31,127 nucleotides of DNA from Euprymna scolopes (GCA_024364805.1 CM044516.1:55532672-55563798); one strand, 5' to 3'. Counted from the stretch's first letter, positions 1 through 9,999 are shown. Numbers and translations are program-made. Notes: generated from the letters alone by a model not told the origin.

Positions 1-105
1 TATTACTTTTTAAAATTTTTATATTACTTTTTAAAATTTTTATATTACATTTTAAAAATTTTATATTACTTTTAAAAAATTTTTATATTATTTTTTTTAT
101 TATTT
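1..105. repeat. AT-rich tandem repeat, ~21-bp unit
   Basis: About four to five imperfect copies of a 20-21 bp unit beginning TATTACTTTTTAAAATTTTT run from the left edge. The copies drift in A/T run length. The array may continue left of the window. No coding potential is seen. Confidence 0.85.
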
Positions 106-204
106 TTTATGTTACTTATAAGCATTGGATAAACAAGAAACGCATTGGAATTGCTAATAGGTTGAGAGAGAGAATAATCCTTTATGTGAAAAAAGTGTAA
201 GACA

Positions 205-835
205 TTGAAGATGAATGAAATGTATGTGAGCAACAAAGCTATTGAGGTTGTTGAGAAATTTTGTTACCTTGGTGATACCATTGGAGCACAGGGTGGATCA
301 GGTGCTTGTGTTCGAAGAGTTAGAAGTAGATGGAGTAAGTTCAGCAAACTTTTGCCATTACTAATGAGTAGAGTGTTGCCACTGTTGAACAAGGGAAGAA
401 TCTCTCAGGCATGTACATGCAGTGTGGTGATATATGGAAGTAAAACCTGCCCAGTGAGGGTGAGGATATGTGTTGTATGGAGAAAAATAAATGATATGAT
501 GGGTGTCTTAAAGAAATATTAAATTTGAGCAGTGTAGAGATATGTGTGTAGAACAGGAGACTTTGATGGTATGGCCACATTGAAAGAATAGATAAGAATT
601 CTTAGGTTATAAGATGTAGAACAGTTGAGGTAGCAGGTTCAGTTTACAAGGGAAGGTCAAGGAAACTGTGGTATGAATTATAAAAATCCACCTGAGTGAA
701 AAGGACAGAAAGATCATACCTAAAATGTGAGGACTAAAGGACAAAATAAGGGAAGCGAGAGTTATGAGTTTGTTAAAAGTAAAACCCAAGGTCCAATTTC
801 TACTTTTCAATTTATAATTAAACAAGTGTAACATG
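205..835 (+). mobile_element. LINE 3' end, copy 1 (reverse transcriptase C-terminal region)
   Basis: This is the C-terminal end of a non-LTR retrotransposon polyprotein, downstream of the RT catalytic core. The readable frame starts near 205 and contains EVVEKFCYLGDTIGAQGG, then a basic stretch (VRRVRSRWSKFSKLLPLL) and VVIYGSKTCPV, the usual block order after the RT palm (FCYLGD, then a YGSETW-like block). After about 520 the frame is broken, but WFGHIER-like and GRSRK-like segments can still be read to about 800. It is 5'-truncated. Clade is not assigned with confidence. A second copy with the same motif starts at about 1448, and short 3' pieces of the same family lie at 19147-19310 and 27231-27310. 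Confidence 0.8.
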
Positions 836-837
836 TG

Positions 838-1385
838 TGGTCCCCCGTGAGTGCACAGTGAATGAGGCATAAAATACAGGACTAAGTTCAGCATCCCCCC
901 CCCCATTTAGCCCCAAAAGTCCCCAAGGCCTTAACATGTTTAAATTTGAGTTCAGTACCATGCAAAACTGCTAAAGACATACACAGAAATTTTTGGACAA
1001 ATATGGTAAAATAGTCCCAAAATTGGAGTGTGTTTATTAGCCCTAAAAGAGCCCCTGGGGCACACCCAAGAGTTATCGTGAAGTATAGACAAACAAAATT
1101 ATATAGAAATCAGTTAGTTACAATTTTTCAGAAAGTTTTATAAAAATACAAGCCATCAATTTTTTTTAATAAGCACAAAAGTGTCAATTTTAGCCATTTT
1201 AACCCGAAAGGCACCCCATAGGGATTAACCGGAGTTTTTCCGGAAAATCTGTTCAGTTACTTTTTACTCATATCATGTTTAATGTTTGTGTAAAATTTCA
1301 AAAAATTCCATAGGCGTAGTTATTGAGAAAAGTGCGGACAGACGAATGGAATTTACAGGTCCACCCTCCTTTTGTCGGGGGACCA
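838..1385. mobile_element. Non-coding repeat with 10-bp terminal inverted repeats
   Basis: A 548-bp non-coding block begins TGGTCCCCCG (838-847) and ends CGGGGGACCA (1376-1385), a perfect 10-bp inverted repeat. The right part (about 1238-1385) recurs at about 24767-24953 with the same ending of G run plus GACCAAAAA, so the right boundary is supported by a second copy. The left boundary is weaker: a related segment at about 23156-23212 matches across 838 into upstream sequence. No clear target duplication was found. It could be a MITE-like DNA element or a piece of a larger repeat. Confidence 0.55.
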
Positions 1386-1447
1386 AAAAACAAATAAAAT
1401 AATTAAAACAAAATTTTGAGGTTTTCAAAACTACTGTTCCATACATT

Positions 1448-2110
1448 TACTGGATAGTGAAGCTGAGTTTGTTGAGAAATTTTGTTACCTTGGTGATGCT
1501 GTTGGAGAACAGGGTGAAGCAGGTGCTAGTGTGGTTGCAAGAATTAAGAGTTAATGGAGTAAAGTCATCAAACTTTTGTCATTGCTAACCAGTAGAGTGT
1601 TGCCACTATTGACCAACTGACCAATGGAAGAGTTTATCAGACATGAGTATGCATGTGTATATATATATGGAAGTGAAACCAGAGTTGAGGTCATGCATTG
1701 TAGGAGGCAAATGATATGAGAATGATATGATGGATATGTAATGTATTAAAAATGGGTTTAGATCTGATGACCTCAGAGGAAGATTAAATCTGGACAGAAC
1801 AGGGGACTTTGATTGTAAGGTGATGTTGAAAGAATAAGAGTATAACAATTGAGGTAAGAGGTTCAGTTCACATGGGAAGGTTAAGGAAAACATGGAAGAA
1901 CATGATAAAAATGGACAATAAAATAGAAATAAAAGAGGGATAAAGACTTGGTTAGAAATTGGCTAGTTCAGAAATCAATTTCTTAAAGTTAACCGATACA
2001 TCCCATCATGTGAAAATAGGCATTAAATTGAATTTCAAGTAAGAAAAGACCTCACTGAAAAATAAAGTCACAATCATAAATATTATTATTATTATTATTA
2101 TTATTATTTC
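1448..2110 (+). mobile_element. LINE 3' end, copy 2, with (ATT)n tail
   Basis: This is a second 5'-truncated copy of the LINE at 205-835, in the same orientation. It starts at the same protein block: VEKFCYLGDAVGEQG can be read at about 1469-1513, then an in-frame stop where copy 1 has a basic residue. Later blocks (SLLTSRVLPLL, an IYGSET-like stretch, a GRLRKTW-like stretch) are readable in interrupted frames. It runs into an ATT microsatellite at about 2084-2108, which could be its retrotransposition tail. Two same-sense copies starting at nearly the same point could be independent insertions or a local duplication. Confidence 0.75.
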
Positions 2111-2420
2111 TAGTGGTGTAAATGGTTCACTATTTTTTCTTTGCTAAATTTGACATGTTGTTCAGCCTTAAGAATTTTAACAAATGATTATGTTAATTAT
2201 GAATAATCAATGATGTCGAAGTAGTTTTCTAATTATCCAGTGATACCTACTTAAAAATAAACCACTTTTTAATAAAATTTAAATTTTTTTCAAATTTAAT
2301 AATTTGTAATAAAAATTTGTTGCTGTTGTGAAAAAAACTATTTAATTACAAGAACATATATAAAACTACCTAATTCAAATGAAAATCAGTGCAATTATAT
2401 AATACAATTGAAAAAGAATA

Positions 2421-2451
<31 letters not shown>

Positions 2452-2452
2452 G
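2421..2452. repeat. Long poly(T) tract
   Basis: An uninterrupted T run of about 30 bases, possibly the poly(A) tail of a minus-strand retroposon. No recognisable body was found beside it. A second T run (about 23 bases) lies at 2865-2887, directly before the foldback element. Confidence 0.8.
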
Positions 2453-2888
2453 CAACATTCATTCATATTTTATTTCACAATTATAAGCCAAGTTGATAAT
2501 AATAATAAATTGTCAACTGCTCTGGCAATTATTATTGCTTAAAAAGTAGACTCCCACCCTCTAGATAAGAATTTTTTTTGTAAACTGCTTTATATTAAAA
2601 TAATAGGAATCCATTATTTTAGCAACTCAAATATTCTATTGCAAAAATTACTTATTTTTGCTTAGTTGATACTAGATACTTACATAATCGTCTCAAACTT
2701 CGTTAGTGACCAAAGTACCTCTATACAGAAGTTTTAGTTTGAAATTCTTGAGTTTAGCATGACGCATCTGACGGTCAGAAATTACACTAAAATGTTGAAA
2801 TAACATTGCAGATGAGAACAGTAGTCAAAATGATATAACTTTTATGGAAGTTCTTTCTTTCTGTCTTTTTTTTTTTTTTTTTTTTTTC

Positions 2889-3309
2889 TGCACATTAGTG
2901 ATGTTTTAAACCAATGCATTTCAGATGAAAACATTATTACATATGTTCATATCATGTTGAAATTAGTATAAATTCCAAACATTATTAAAAAATGATACAG
3001 TAAATTTACAAGATGTATCTTAATAAAAAATCATCTACAATTATGTTTTGACATTTGGTACTTGAAAATGGTGGAATTACAATTATTTAGTCAGAAATTA
3101 TTAATTGTAGTTACTTCTTGAATCTTCAATATAAAAACACGATAAAACTGTAAATCGATTAGCTTGATAAATTTCAATTTTACTTGTAATTATCCTTTTA
3201 CTGGATCATATTTATACATTTTATGAATTTATACAAATTTCAACATGACATCTAAGTACATAATGTTTTCAGCTGAAATGCATTATTTAAGACATAACTA
3301 ATCTGCGCA
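2889..3309. mobile_element. Foldback (inverted-repeat) element, copy 1, uninterrupted
   Basis: About 420 bp with long imperfect inverted arms. The left arm (TGCACATTAGTGATG..., including AATGCATTTCAG and TTGAAATTAGTATAAATTC) pairs with the right arm ending at about 3309, whose reverse complement carries the same blocks in the same order. There is no coding capacity. A second copy at 12062-12901 has the same arms but is split by a Helitron insertion. This is the class of a non-autonomous foldback or MITE-like DNA element; the superfamily is not identified. Confidence 0.75.
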
Positions 3310-3387
3310 AACACTCATTTTTTTTCAATTTAAATGTTTTTGTGAATATTTCAGTGAAAAAAATAAAATATTGTTCTGTTTTTCTCA

Positions 3388-3590
3388 CTAAATTTTTTGT
3401 AATTTTGTGTAATTTTTTGCAGTAAATATTTTGTAATTTTGTGTAATTTTTTGCAGTAAATATTTTGTAATTTTGTGTAATTTTTTGCAGTAAATATTTT
3501 GTAATTTTGTGTAATTTTTTTGCAGTAAATATTAATTTTTTGCAGTAAATATTTTGTAATTTTGTGTAATTTTTTGCAGTAAATATTAAC
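3388..3590. repeat. Minisatellite, 34-bp unit
   Basis: About five to six head-to-tail copies of a 34-bp unit containing GTAATTTTGTGTAAT followed by TTTTTTGCAGTAAATA; one internal unit is partly deleted near 3530. Each unit carries a T-rich run ending in GCAG, which resembles a vertebrate-type 3' splice acceptor. It lies in the presumed intron upstream of the ATPAF2 exon at 6230. Confidence 0.9.
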
Positions 3591-3599
3591 AGGATATTT

Positions 3600-4140
3600 T
3601 AGAGATTGTTATCGATGCGAAAAGTTATGCTTTAGAAAAATGAAAATATTTACATTAAATAGTTTCCAGGAATGTAATTTGATGGATCAAATGTCATTCT
3701 GATAATTATATTTTCATTAAGAATGTTATTAGACAGTTTAGGAATTTAGCAGACAAAGAAAATAGTAACAAATAGATTTTGGGAAAAACGATAGGCGATG
3801 AGTTTTGATTATTTGGTTATGTGAGTGATGACGTAATGACTGAACATCGTCATCTACCATGACGAGGATATACATGTGACTGGGGACGACTTGTGAATTT
3901 CATATTCCCATAAAACTTCCTCCTTCATAAAACACTTGCCTTGGGTGAATGCTGTTGGGCTGAGTTATAACTAAATAATCTATATATTAATACAATAGCA
4001 TGTGTGTTATTTTGTGTGTCATGTTTACATCTTTTTTCTCATGAGTTAAATTGTCATGACCTTCCATTTCTTGTAATACATAATTTTACCAAGAATTCTT
4101 CATACGTTTTGCTTTCAGTTTTGATTATAACTGAAGAAAC
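3600..4140. other. Unassigned presumed intronic DNA
   Basis: I see no exon, repeat unit or element that I can name here. The part around 3790-3960 is less AT-rich than its surroundings but has no sustained reading frame. Confidence 0.5.
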
Positions 4141-4144
4141 TTAT

Positions 4145-4897
4145 ATATATATATAATATAAAGCTGAATGTCTGTGTGTGTGTCTGGTCACGAATAGGCT
4201 CCTATACGGTTGACTATTTTAAAAAACTGATTACATATATTGATAGAAGATATATTGAGACACAGGAATGGGTATCTTTGATCTGGCAGAACGGTGGTTC
4301 ATTAAAATTGTGGGGTCTGCGTTCACGCCTGGTCCACAAAGTATGGAAATAAAAAATTAAAAAAATATGTTTACAAGTGTTTTTGATATAGATGTACATA
4401 AGAATACTTTGATAAGTATGTTTTAACTTGAATAGGGATGGTATAATAAAATTGTGGGGTCTGCGTTCGCGCCTGACCTCCATAGAATGAAAATAGGCAC
4501 AAACTTTAATAAAGACTTTTCATATCTATCTGCGTAAGTATACTTTGATAATTATGTTTCAGTTTGAAGAAATATGGTATAATAAAATTATGGGGTGTTC
4601 GTTCGCACCTGACCTCCATAGAATGTAAATATGTCACAATATTTAACAAGGTGTTTTAATATAGATCCACAGAATATTGTGATAAGTGTTTCAGTGTGAA
4701 CAGGTATAGTATAATAAATTATAGGGTTTATCTATTTTATTTTTACTTTCATCATATTTTGCTTTCGTTTTGATACTCCCAAATTCAACCCAAATTTACA
4801 ACCCTTCCTTTTCATAACCTATCATACTTTCATAAATCAGAGTCCATTTTCTGTAGGCTGTTTTTGAACCCAGTCAATGATGGGTACTTTTGCTAGT
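4145..4897 (+). mobile_element. Helitron-like non-autonomous element with ~140-bp internal repeats (copy 1)
   Basis: After a short TA tract the element starts about 4163 (GCTGAATGTCTGTGTGTG, then GGTCACGAATAGGCTCC). Its core holds three to four diverged tandem units that each restart at AAAATTGTGGGGTCTGCG (about 4304, 4448, 4584, and a weak one at about 4716), a period of roughly 131-144 bp. It ends with a small hairpin, CCCA (4869-4872) and TGGG (4881-4884), then CTAG at 4893-4896 followed by T. Hairpin plus CTRR next to T is the classic Helitron 3' end. A (TA)n tract follows. A reverse-complement copy lies at 28424-28906. Class assignment is inferred from the end structure only. Confidence 0.6.
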
Positions 4898-4903
4898 ATA
4901 TAT

Positions 4904-4957
<54 letters not shown>
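4897..4957. repeat. (TA)n microsatellite
   Basis: Nearly pure TA dinucleotide tract directly abutting the 3' end of the Helitron-like element. Confidence 0.9.
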
Positions 4958-4959
<2 letters not shown>

Positions 4960-5119
4960 TGCTTTATAAGTTTTGGTTTTGATTCAAGCTAATGCACCCA
5001 AGTCATATGGTTATATTTGTTTATTTTTGAAATCACAACTTTATAATATATAAGAATCAGTAGAGAATTGACTATAATAATATATACGATATCTGCATAA
5101 ATTAAAATATATCATATTT

Positions 5120-5153
5120 TACAACCGGGTTACGCTGGGCATCCCTGCTAGCT
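5120..5153 (+). mobile_element. Possible Helitron 3' terminus
   Basis: CCGGGTTACGCTGGG followed by CATCCCTGCTAG resembles the 3' end of the Helitron at 12269-12686 (which reads CCCGGGCAACGCTGGG, then ACACCCACTAG, on its own strand). The base after CTAG is C rather than T, and no 5' end was found, so this is probably a decayed terminus. Confidence 0.4.
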
Positions 5154-5267
5154 TAGATAAATACCTTTGCAGTTTGAACAAAAAAGCTACAATAATAGCA
5201 GGGTGTCTCCATTTACGTTGAACATCCACAGAATGCCAACATGAATATATTACATATGAAAGAGTCT

Positions 5268-5635
5268 GCTGTGCAATTTGGCCCTGTCGGTGGGGCATTA
5301 GAATACACTGACTGCCCCCCCTGCAGAGGGTAAAAGTCCCTCAATGGGGGTCCTGGATATGACCTTAAACTATATCCACTGGTGAGGCCTCAGCTTGCGG
5401 GCTTTGGGGAGTGTGGAGCCACCCTTTAATTACCATTGCTCCCAGGTCCACTCTGACCCGGAGTGGTAGTACCTGTTAGGGTCCCAACTATGGGTTAAAT
5501 AGAAACCGACTTGAAAACAACAAATATATTCTATTAAAAATTTTTTCTTCAAAATCTTTGGATTCGGCATTAAATAACCCGAAAAGGGTTGATATGCCGT
5601 AAAACAAAAACAACCAACCAACCGCTGTGCAATTT
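5268..5635 (+). mobile_element. SINE-like retroposon with 12-bp target-site duplication
   Basis: GCTGTGCAATTT occurs at 5268-5279 and again at 5624-5635, an exact 12-bp duplication flanking a 344-bp insert (5280-5623). The insert starts GGCCCTGTCGGTGGGGCATT, is non-coding, and ends with a short A/C-rich repeat tail (AACAACCAACCAACC). The last ~50 bp (AAAAGGGTTGATATGCCGTA and the A/C tail) match the 3' end of the LINE remnant at 19147-19310, so the element may borrow that LINE's machinery or be a truncated relative. I see no convincing tRNA A and B boxes at its head. Confidence 0.75.
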
Positions 5636-5689
5636 CTACAGGTCCCGCTAGTAACATTATTAATTAGATTGTTGAAGTAAAGCTACAGT

Positions 5690-5800
5690 GAGCCTGGTCA
5701 ATACTAAATTGGTGACCATTTGATAATACATATACAGACAATTTGATTCTTCTTCAGTAAGATAAAACTCTAACCATTATGCCAGATGTGCATGTCAGTT
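5690..5800 (-). repeat. tRNA-like SINE head fragment
   Basis: On the minus strand TCTGGCATAATGGTTAGAG (5768-5786) resembles an RNA polymerase III A box with tRNA D-arm sequence. The expected B box is weak (about 5741-5752). Probably a decayed tRNA-derived SINE. Confidence 0.4.
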
Positions 5801-6088
5801 TCATATTTAAATCTTTCAAAGTACTTAATTTCAATATAAAAAAGCAACTGCCAAATTTCCAAAAAGTCACACTAGTAAATATTGATGGTGATGAGGGTAG
5901 GCGAAATGCTCTTTAGCTTTGAGGGGCAATTCTAGAGAGATGGCATTTCAAGTAAATCACTGATTACCATCACCTCACTGTGTTGGTGCCAGGAAAGGCC
6001 CTTGGCCTATAAAAATTTTGCCTTAATTAAGGAAATGACTTCCAAAAAAACCTAACGAGAGACATGTTTGAAAGTCAATTTTTGAAAG

Positions 6089-6142
6089 CTGTCCAACACA
6101 TGCCAGCATGTAAAATGGACATTAAACCGATGATTATGATGC
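6089..6142 (+). repeat. Octopus-type SINE 3' tail
   Basis: The stretch CCAACACATGCCAGCATG, then a GACATTAAACCGATGATTATG-like end, matches my recollection of the widespread tRNA-derived octopus SINE tail. The rest of the SINE is not clear. It ends about 90 bp before the ATPAF2 exon at 6230. Confidence 0.6.
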
Positions 6143-6229
6143 CTATGTTTCATTATCACCAAGAATCTGTTGAAAATGTTAAGTCTGCACATTCCAGCAT
6201 TACATGTATTTTTCTTCTTATTCTTTTAG

Positions 6230-6310
6230 TTACCGAATGTTGGATCCCCCGGAATTAATAAAGTTTCAGCAAGCGAATTGGGACCCTTTAGTTGACTGGT
6301 TCCGAAATCG
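6230..6310 (+). CDS. ATPAF2: ATPAF2 internal exon (ATP12 C-terminal domain start)
   Basis: This exon of the mitochondrial F1-ATPase assembly factor Atp12/ATPAF2, which chaperones the alpha subunit in the matrix, encodes YRMLDPPELIKFQQANWDPL and then VDWFRN. Human ATPAF2 has a matching segment (CYRV..PE.LVELQ..EWDPI..W) just before its C-terminal helical domain. The acceptor is TTCTTTTAG (ends 6229) and the donor GTAAGA (6311). The first base completes a codon begun upstream (probably Cys), and the last two bases (CG) are completed by G at 10000 to give Arg. Upstream exons with the mitochondrial presequence are not recognisable in 1-6229 and probably lie left of the window. Confidence 0.93.
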
Positions 6311-7110
6311 GTAAGAAGAATGGCATTCAGTGTTCATACTTTTTAAAAATTGTTTTGTTTATTTATTTTTTTTCTGAGTGAAATGAAATGTAGCAAGTAC
6401 ACAAATTAAAACATTTGCACTCGTTTGAATAACTGGCATCTCTTTTCAATCATTCCACCATGTATATATATAAAAAAAGGTATTGTTTCCTTAAGGGTAT
6501 CATGGTCAAATCTAATGTCAATAATAAAAACTTATCATAAACTGTCCTCAGAAGTTATCAGATGTTATTCATTCTGTTGTGGCCTTGCAGGTTGGTAATA
6601 ATCAAGACAAACATGGTGGTATAATTAACAAAAGTGTATTACAAAAGTACACATCATGATTCTGGAGCCATAACTGCCATAAGTCGCTACCCACAACATG
6701 TTAAATGTAAATATATTTATTGTCTTTGGGTAAATCTATTATTCCTAAAATAGCTTACTTCATAGCACTTTCCATTAATTATTTCCAATCCTCTCATAAT
6801 ATTTGTCATTTTATCTATCAGTGTACTCATCTTAACCTTATCCTCAAAATGGCTTTTAACATTGATAAGTGGAAGGGCAGGGGGTGGACACTCCACTAGC
6901 AATAAATGAAATAATAAAGTTGTTTTATCTTGTAGTTTGCTTGAAGCATTGTGTGTGGTGTGAAAAGAGTTGTATTTAAAGGCTATGACAATACAGTCTT
7001 GTAAAAGAACACTGGGGAAATAACTACTTAACTCTGAAATCTGCTACCACAGTTATTTCCCTTGAATCTTAATGACAAAACGATAAAGTATGCGTACACA
7101 TGTGTGCATA
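6311..7110. other. ATPAF2 intron, 5' part
   Basis: Start of a 3,689-bp intron (6311-9999). This part is AT-rich non-coding DNA. I see no element that I can name; short open frames here have no recognisable similarity. Confidence 0.6.
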
Positions 7111-7113
7111 AAT

Positions 7114-7260
7114 ACCATATATTTCGGCATATAAGACAACCCTTAAAGTTAAAAAAATCATCTTTAAAAACCAATATTTCATAAGATGCTGGGTATTGCA
7201 ATATCTAGCCTCAGCTACACAAACATGGTTTTGTGATTTAGCAGTCGTCTTATACAATAA
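7114..7260. mobile_element. Short hairpin MITE-like remnant
   Basis: ATATAAGACAAC (7129-7140) and GTCGTCTTATAC (7244-7255) are inverted copies, 10 of 12 matching, about 150 bp apart. The left side is preceded by CCATATATTTCGGC, a type of end seen in DNA-transposon families whose termini read ...GGCGTATAAGACGACC. The right end is degraded. Superfamily uncertain. Confidence 0.4.
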
Positions 7261-7267
7261 TTTAGCA

Positions 7268-7780
7268 ACCTTTTTTTTTGCGTCCATTTTCATCTCCAAA
7301 CAAGATACAGTGCCACTTTGATGTAGGGGACTACTGCCGGGGCTATAAGTTGCAGAGATACTATGTAGAGAGTTCAGGAACAAGATGTCTGTTCGCATCA
7401 CACTTGAACTTCTGCATGTCAGTACAGTTGGGGAAGTAGGAATCCAGAAGGGAGTTCCAAAGTCTAGCAGTCCTGGGGAAGAAACTATTAGAGCAAAAGG
7501 CCTTCTTACATCTAGGGATCTCTACTGTGCAGGGGTGGGATTTTGCTGCTTGTAAGGTTTGTCAAGGGTATTTATATCAAGGGGTTACAAGGGCTTGTAG
7601 TTCATCGGAGCATCCAGCATTAAAATACTTGTAGAACAAGCAGAGGGATTGCAAATCTGTACAACTTCGAAGCTGCTGTTTATGCTGGAAGCAGAAACAC
7701 ATTTCCACCGAGTGATTGCACATATTTTTTTTCTTTTCCTTCTTCCTGAGGACAAGGTATATCTCAACAATTGGAGAACT
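7268..7780 (-). mobile_element. LINE 3' end (jockey/CR1-like RT C-terminus) with poly(A)
   Basis: Read on the minus strand, SLCLFYKYFNAGCSDELQAL and later blocks equivalent to IPRC..., SFFPRTARLWNSL and FKCDANRHL follow in order, which is the well-known C-terminal signature of metazoan jockey/CR1-type LINE ORF2 proteins. Frames are interrupted. After the stop, a short 3' UTR (with CACTGTATCTTGTTTGGAG) ends in an A run at about 7270-7282 (T on the plus strand). The plus-strand copy at 25021-25564 has the same protein blocks and an equivalent 3' UTR, so both belong to one subfamily. It is 5'-truncated and dead. Confidence 0.85.
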
Positions 7781-8131
7781 TAAAACCAAAGCACATTATG
7801 TTGGTAAATAAATATCTTATAATCGAAAATCGTTTGGTATTTGTCATTCTTTTTACCATGTCTCATATATCTTGTGTTTTTTTTTTCTACAAGACTGCAT
7901 TGCCATACCCGTCAAACCCAACTCCTTTATATAATCAAAAAAAGAGTAGCTTTCAAGCTCTTGGTGGGTGGGGGAGCAGGGAGTATGATATTAAATAATC
8001 TCTGTTCTATTTCTGCACCTTGGTTGATAAAGGTGATAGGAATTGTCATAAATTCTCACTTCCTAATGGGGGGAGGGATTGATTTAAAAACATATGGTTC
8101 TTGTCCAGAATTCTCTCTGTATTAAAAGATT

Positions 8132-9368
8132 GAAATCTCCCTGCAAGATTGAGCGAGAGTTAAGCTAAACTTTATATATAAATCGACTCACACAAAGAGC
8201 AGAGCATAAAACGGGTTAACATCTAAAAGGCTAACGACTCATGCTATCTGAGTATCCACCGCTACAAACTTTCTTTGAATAAAGTAATAAAGTTTCAACA
8301 GCCTAGCACAAGAGGACAAAAATTCTTTTGTTCATCTGTAGTACTTTGAAGTAATTTTTTAATTGAAGAAAAAAAATGTTATCAAAACTAAAGCAAAATA
8401 TTCAATGTAGTTTAAGTTAAGACTTGCAACAACAAATAATCTGTTCGTCCGCAGCAAAAAAAAAAAAAAAAAATTTTTTATCGAATTTCTATTTTGTAAT
8501 TCCAGTAGGATGTTTAAACCGATGTTAGATCGAATTGTGTTTTTTTTGTACACAAATGATGTGTTCGTCAAAGAAGGGATCACCGCTCCTTGGCTGGAGA
8601 CTCAGCAATTATTAAAAAAATTTTTTTTTTCGTTTACCTCTCGAGGTCCAGGCAATATTGGCTCCGAACTTGGAAATAGAAACTGCTGAACAACTAGCAG
8701 CCATGGCAGAGAAAAACTTAATGACTGGACATTATGGAAGAAGTCATCAGTTTAAAACGAGTTAGCTGCGACACACACATTGAAAAACTCGATGACTGAA
8801 TGTTCGTTGATTCAACCAACGCATGGGGAACCTGATCAATACAAACGACGCACATTGACATCTTTACAGACTCAATTGTATCTGGCACTGCAGACTCGCT
8901 TGCAAGCCTTTGTGTAACTGACTTCAACCACAGCATACCGTCAATCTGAACAAATATCTCCACAAAACAGCCGATACAATCAACAAGTGCAGACTCACTC
9001 GCACTCATCATTCCGACGATCCTCAACACTACATTCGAAAAACATTTGCAGATACCTTTGACATTGTTTCTTTGGTCATTGATTTACAACCAATTATCCA
9101 GCAGGGAGAACAGTTCACTGGCCCAAGAAACTTGTAAGAGATTACTGTACCTAAATTCTACGATCACCTTTGCTACAGACGCATCAGTGTCGAACAGTGG
9201 TGATACTCCCACAACCGTTCTTCATGGGGAGCCGGGTAGCAGAGAAGAAATCTCCCTGTAAGATCGAGTGAGAGTTAAGCTAAAATTCACATATAAATCA
9301 ACTCGCATAAAGAGCATAAAACCGGTTGACGTTTAAAAGGCTTACGATTCATGCTATCTGAGTATCCA
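8132..9368. mobile_element. Candidate LTR-type element: direct-repeat pair with unassigned interior (fossil)
   Basis: Two direct repeats of about 122-128 bp, 8132-8259 and 9247-9368, share CTCCCTG.AAGAT.GAG.GAGAG through ATGCTATCTGAGTATCCA. Inside each, a TG...CA span can be drawn (8142-8258; 9257-9368). The left copy holds a TATA-like stretch (TTATATATAAAT) and both hold a CATAAAAC stretch. The ~990-bp interior is less AT-rich than its flanks and has no long frame that I can assign to gag or pol. It is a broken fossil. Alternatives are two independent copies of a small repeat, or a segmental duplication. No flanking target duplication was seen. Confidence 0.4.
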
Positions 9369-9504
9369 CTGCGATGAATGGACCTCGCTAAAAGATCAAA
9401 ATTAAAGAAAACTCTGTACGTTGTACGTACTCATGACAAAACGAAAATATCATTTCCAAAAATCACTTTAATATATCAATGTGATTATGTAGTAGAGCTG
9501 ACAT

Positions 9505-9990
9505 CTATTCAATGTAGCTGTCTTCAATGTCAATCACTTCCTCAATATGGGTCCAGAACTGGGAGCATGCCTTTTCCACAAGCGCCGGCAGGAGCTCGGC
9601 GTATGGCGGCGATCAGACTAGCTTTCGTGTTGTGAGAGGCCATGTTTATGATGTTATCGACGTATAACTAAACAGTAATTTAGCAAGTTTGAGTTGGGGG
9701 AGGAGGAGGTGGCAGTGAGAGAAGGGTACAAAGTCATAGCACTCCTGAAGCCAAGCCTCGGTCTCTTTAGACTTGTGGGCTGGCGCCAAATCCTGCTGCC
9801 ACACCCAGGATATGCCAGCAACCACCTGATTGCACTATGGGATCATCACCCTCTTCAGTACATTCAGGTATACTTTGGTGTTAACTTTCAAGTCGACTTT
9901 GAAGATGTGAGGTGGCATGATGTGGTCCTCGCTTGAAACCACACTAACTGTAGGTCGCCTGATGCAGTGATTGACAAAAACTCCAATTTT
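9505..9990 (-). pseudogene. Mariner/Tc1-type transposase, C-terminal half (remnant)
   Basis: On the minus strand the frame reads VVSSEDHIMPPHIFKVDLK, then a segment holding VWQQDLAPAHKSKETEAWLQ, and near the end LPALVEKACSQFW before a stop at 9505-9507. The QQD.APAHK block contains the second catalytic aspartate of the IS630/Tc1/mariner DDE/D transposases. In-frame stops and frame changes break it (for example a stop after VLKRVMIP), and the expected SPDLNP third-aspartate block is eroded. The N-terminal half is missing: its 5' side stops right beside the ATPAF2 acceptor at 9999. It is a different family from the mariner at 28954-30861. Confidence 0.85.
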
Positions 9991-9999
9991 TCATTTCAG

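Noticed and set aside
5430-5657. 75-residue minus-strand open frame
   Set aside because: It lies within the short retroposon with the 12-bp duplication and has no protein similarity that I recognise.
1-6229. Upstream ATPAF2 exons
   Set aside because: I looked for the N-terminal domain blocks before the CYR segment and found none; they are probably outside the window.
9694-9936. 80-residue plus-strand open frame
   Set aside because: It is the antisense shadow of the mariner transposase remnant on the minus strand.
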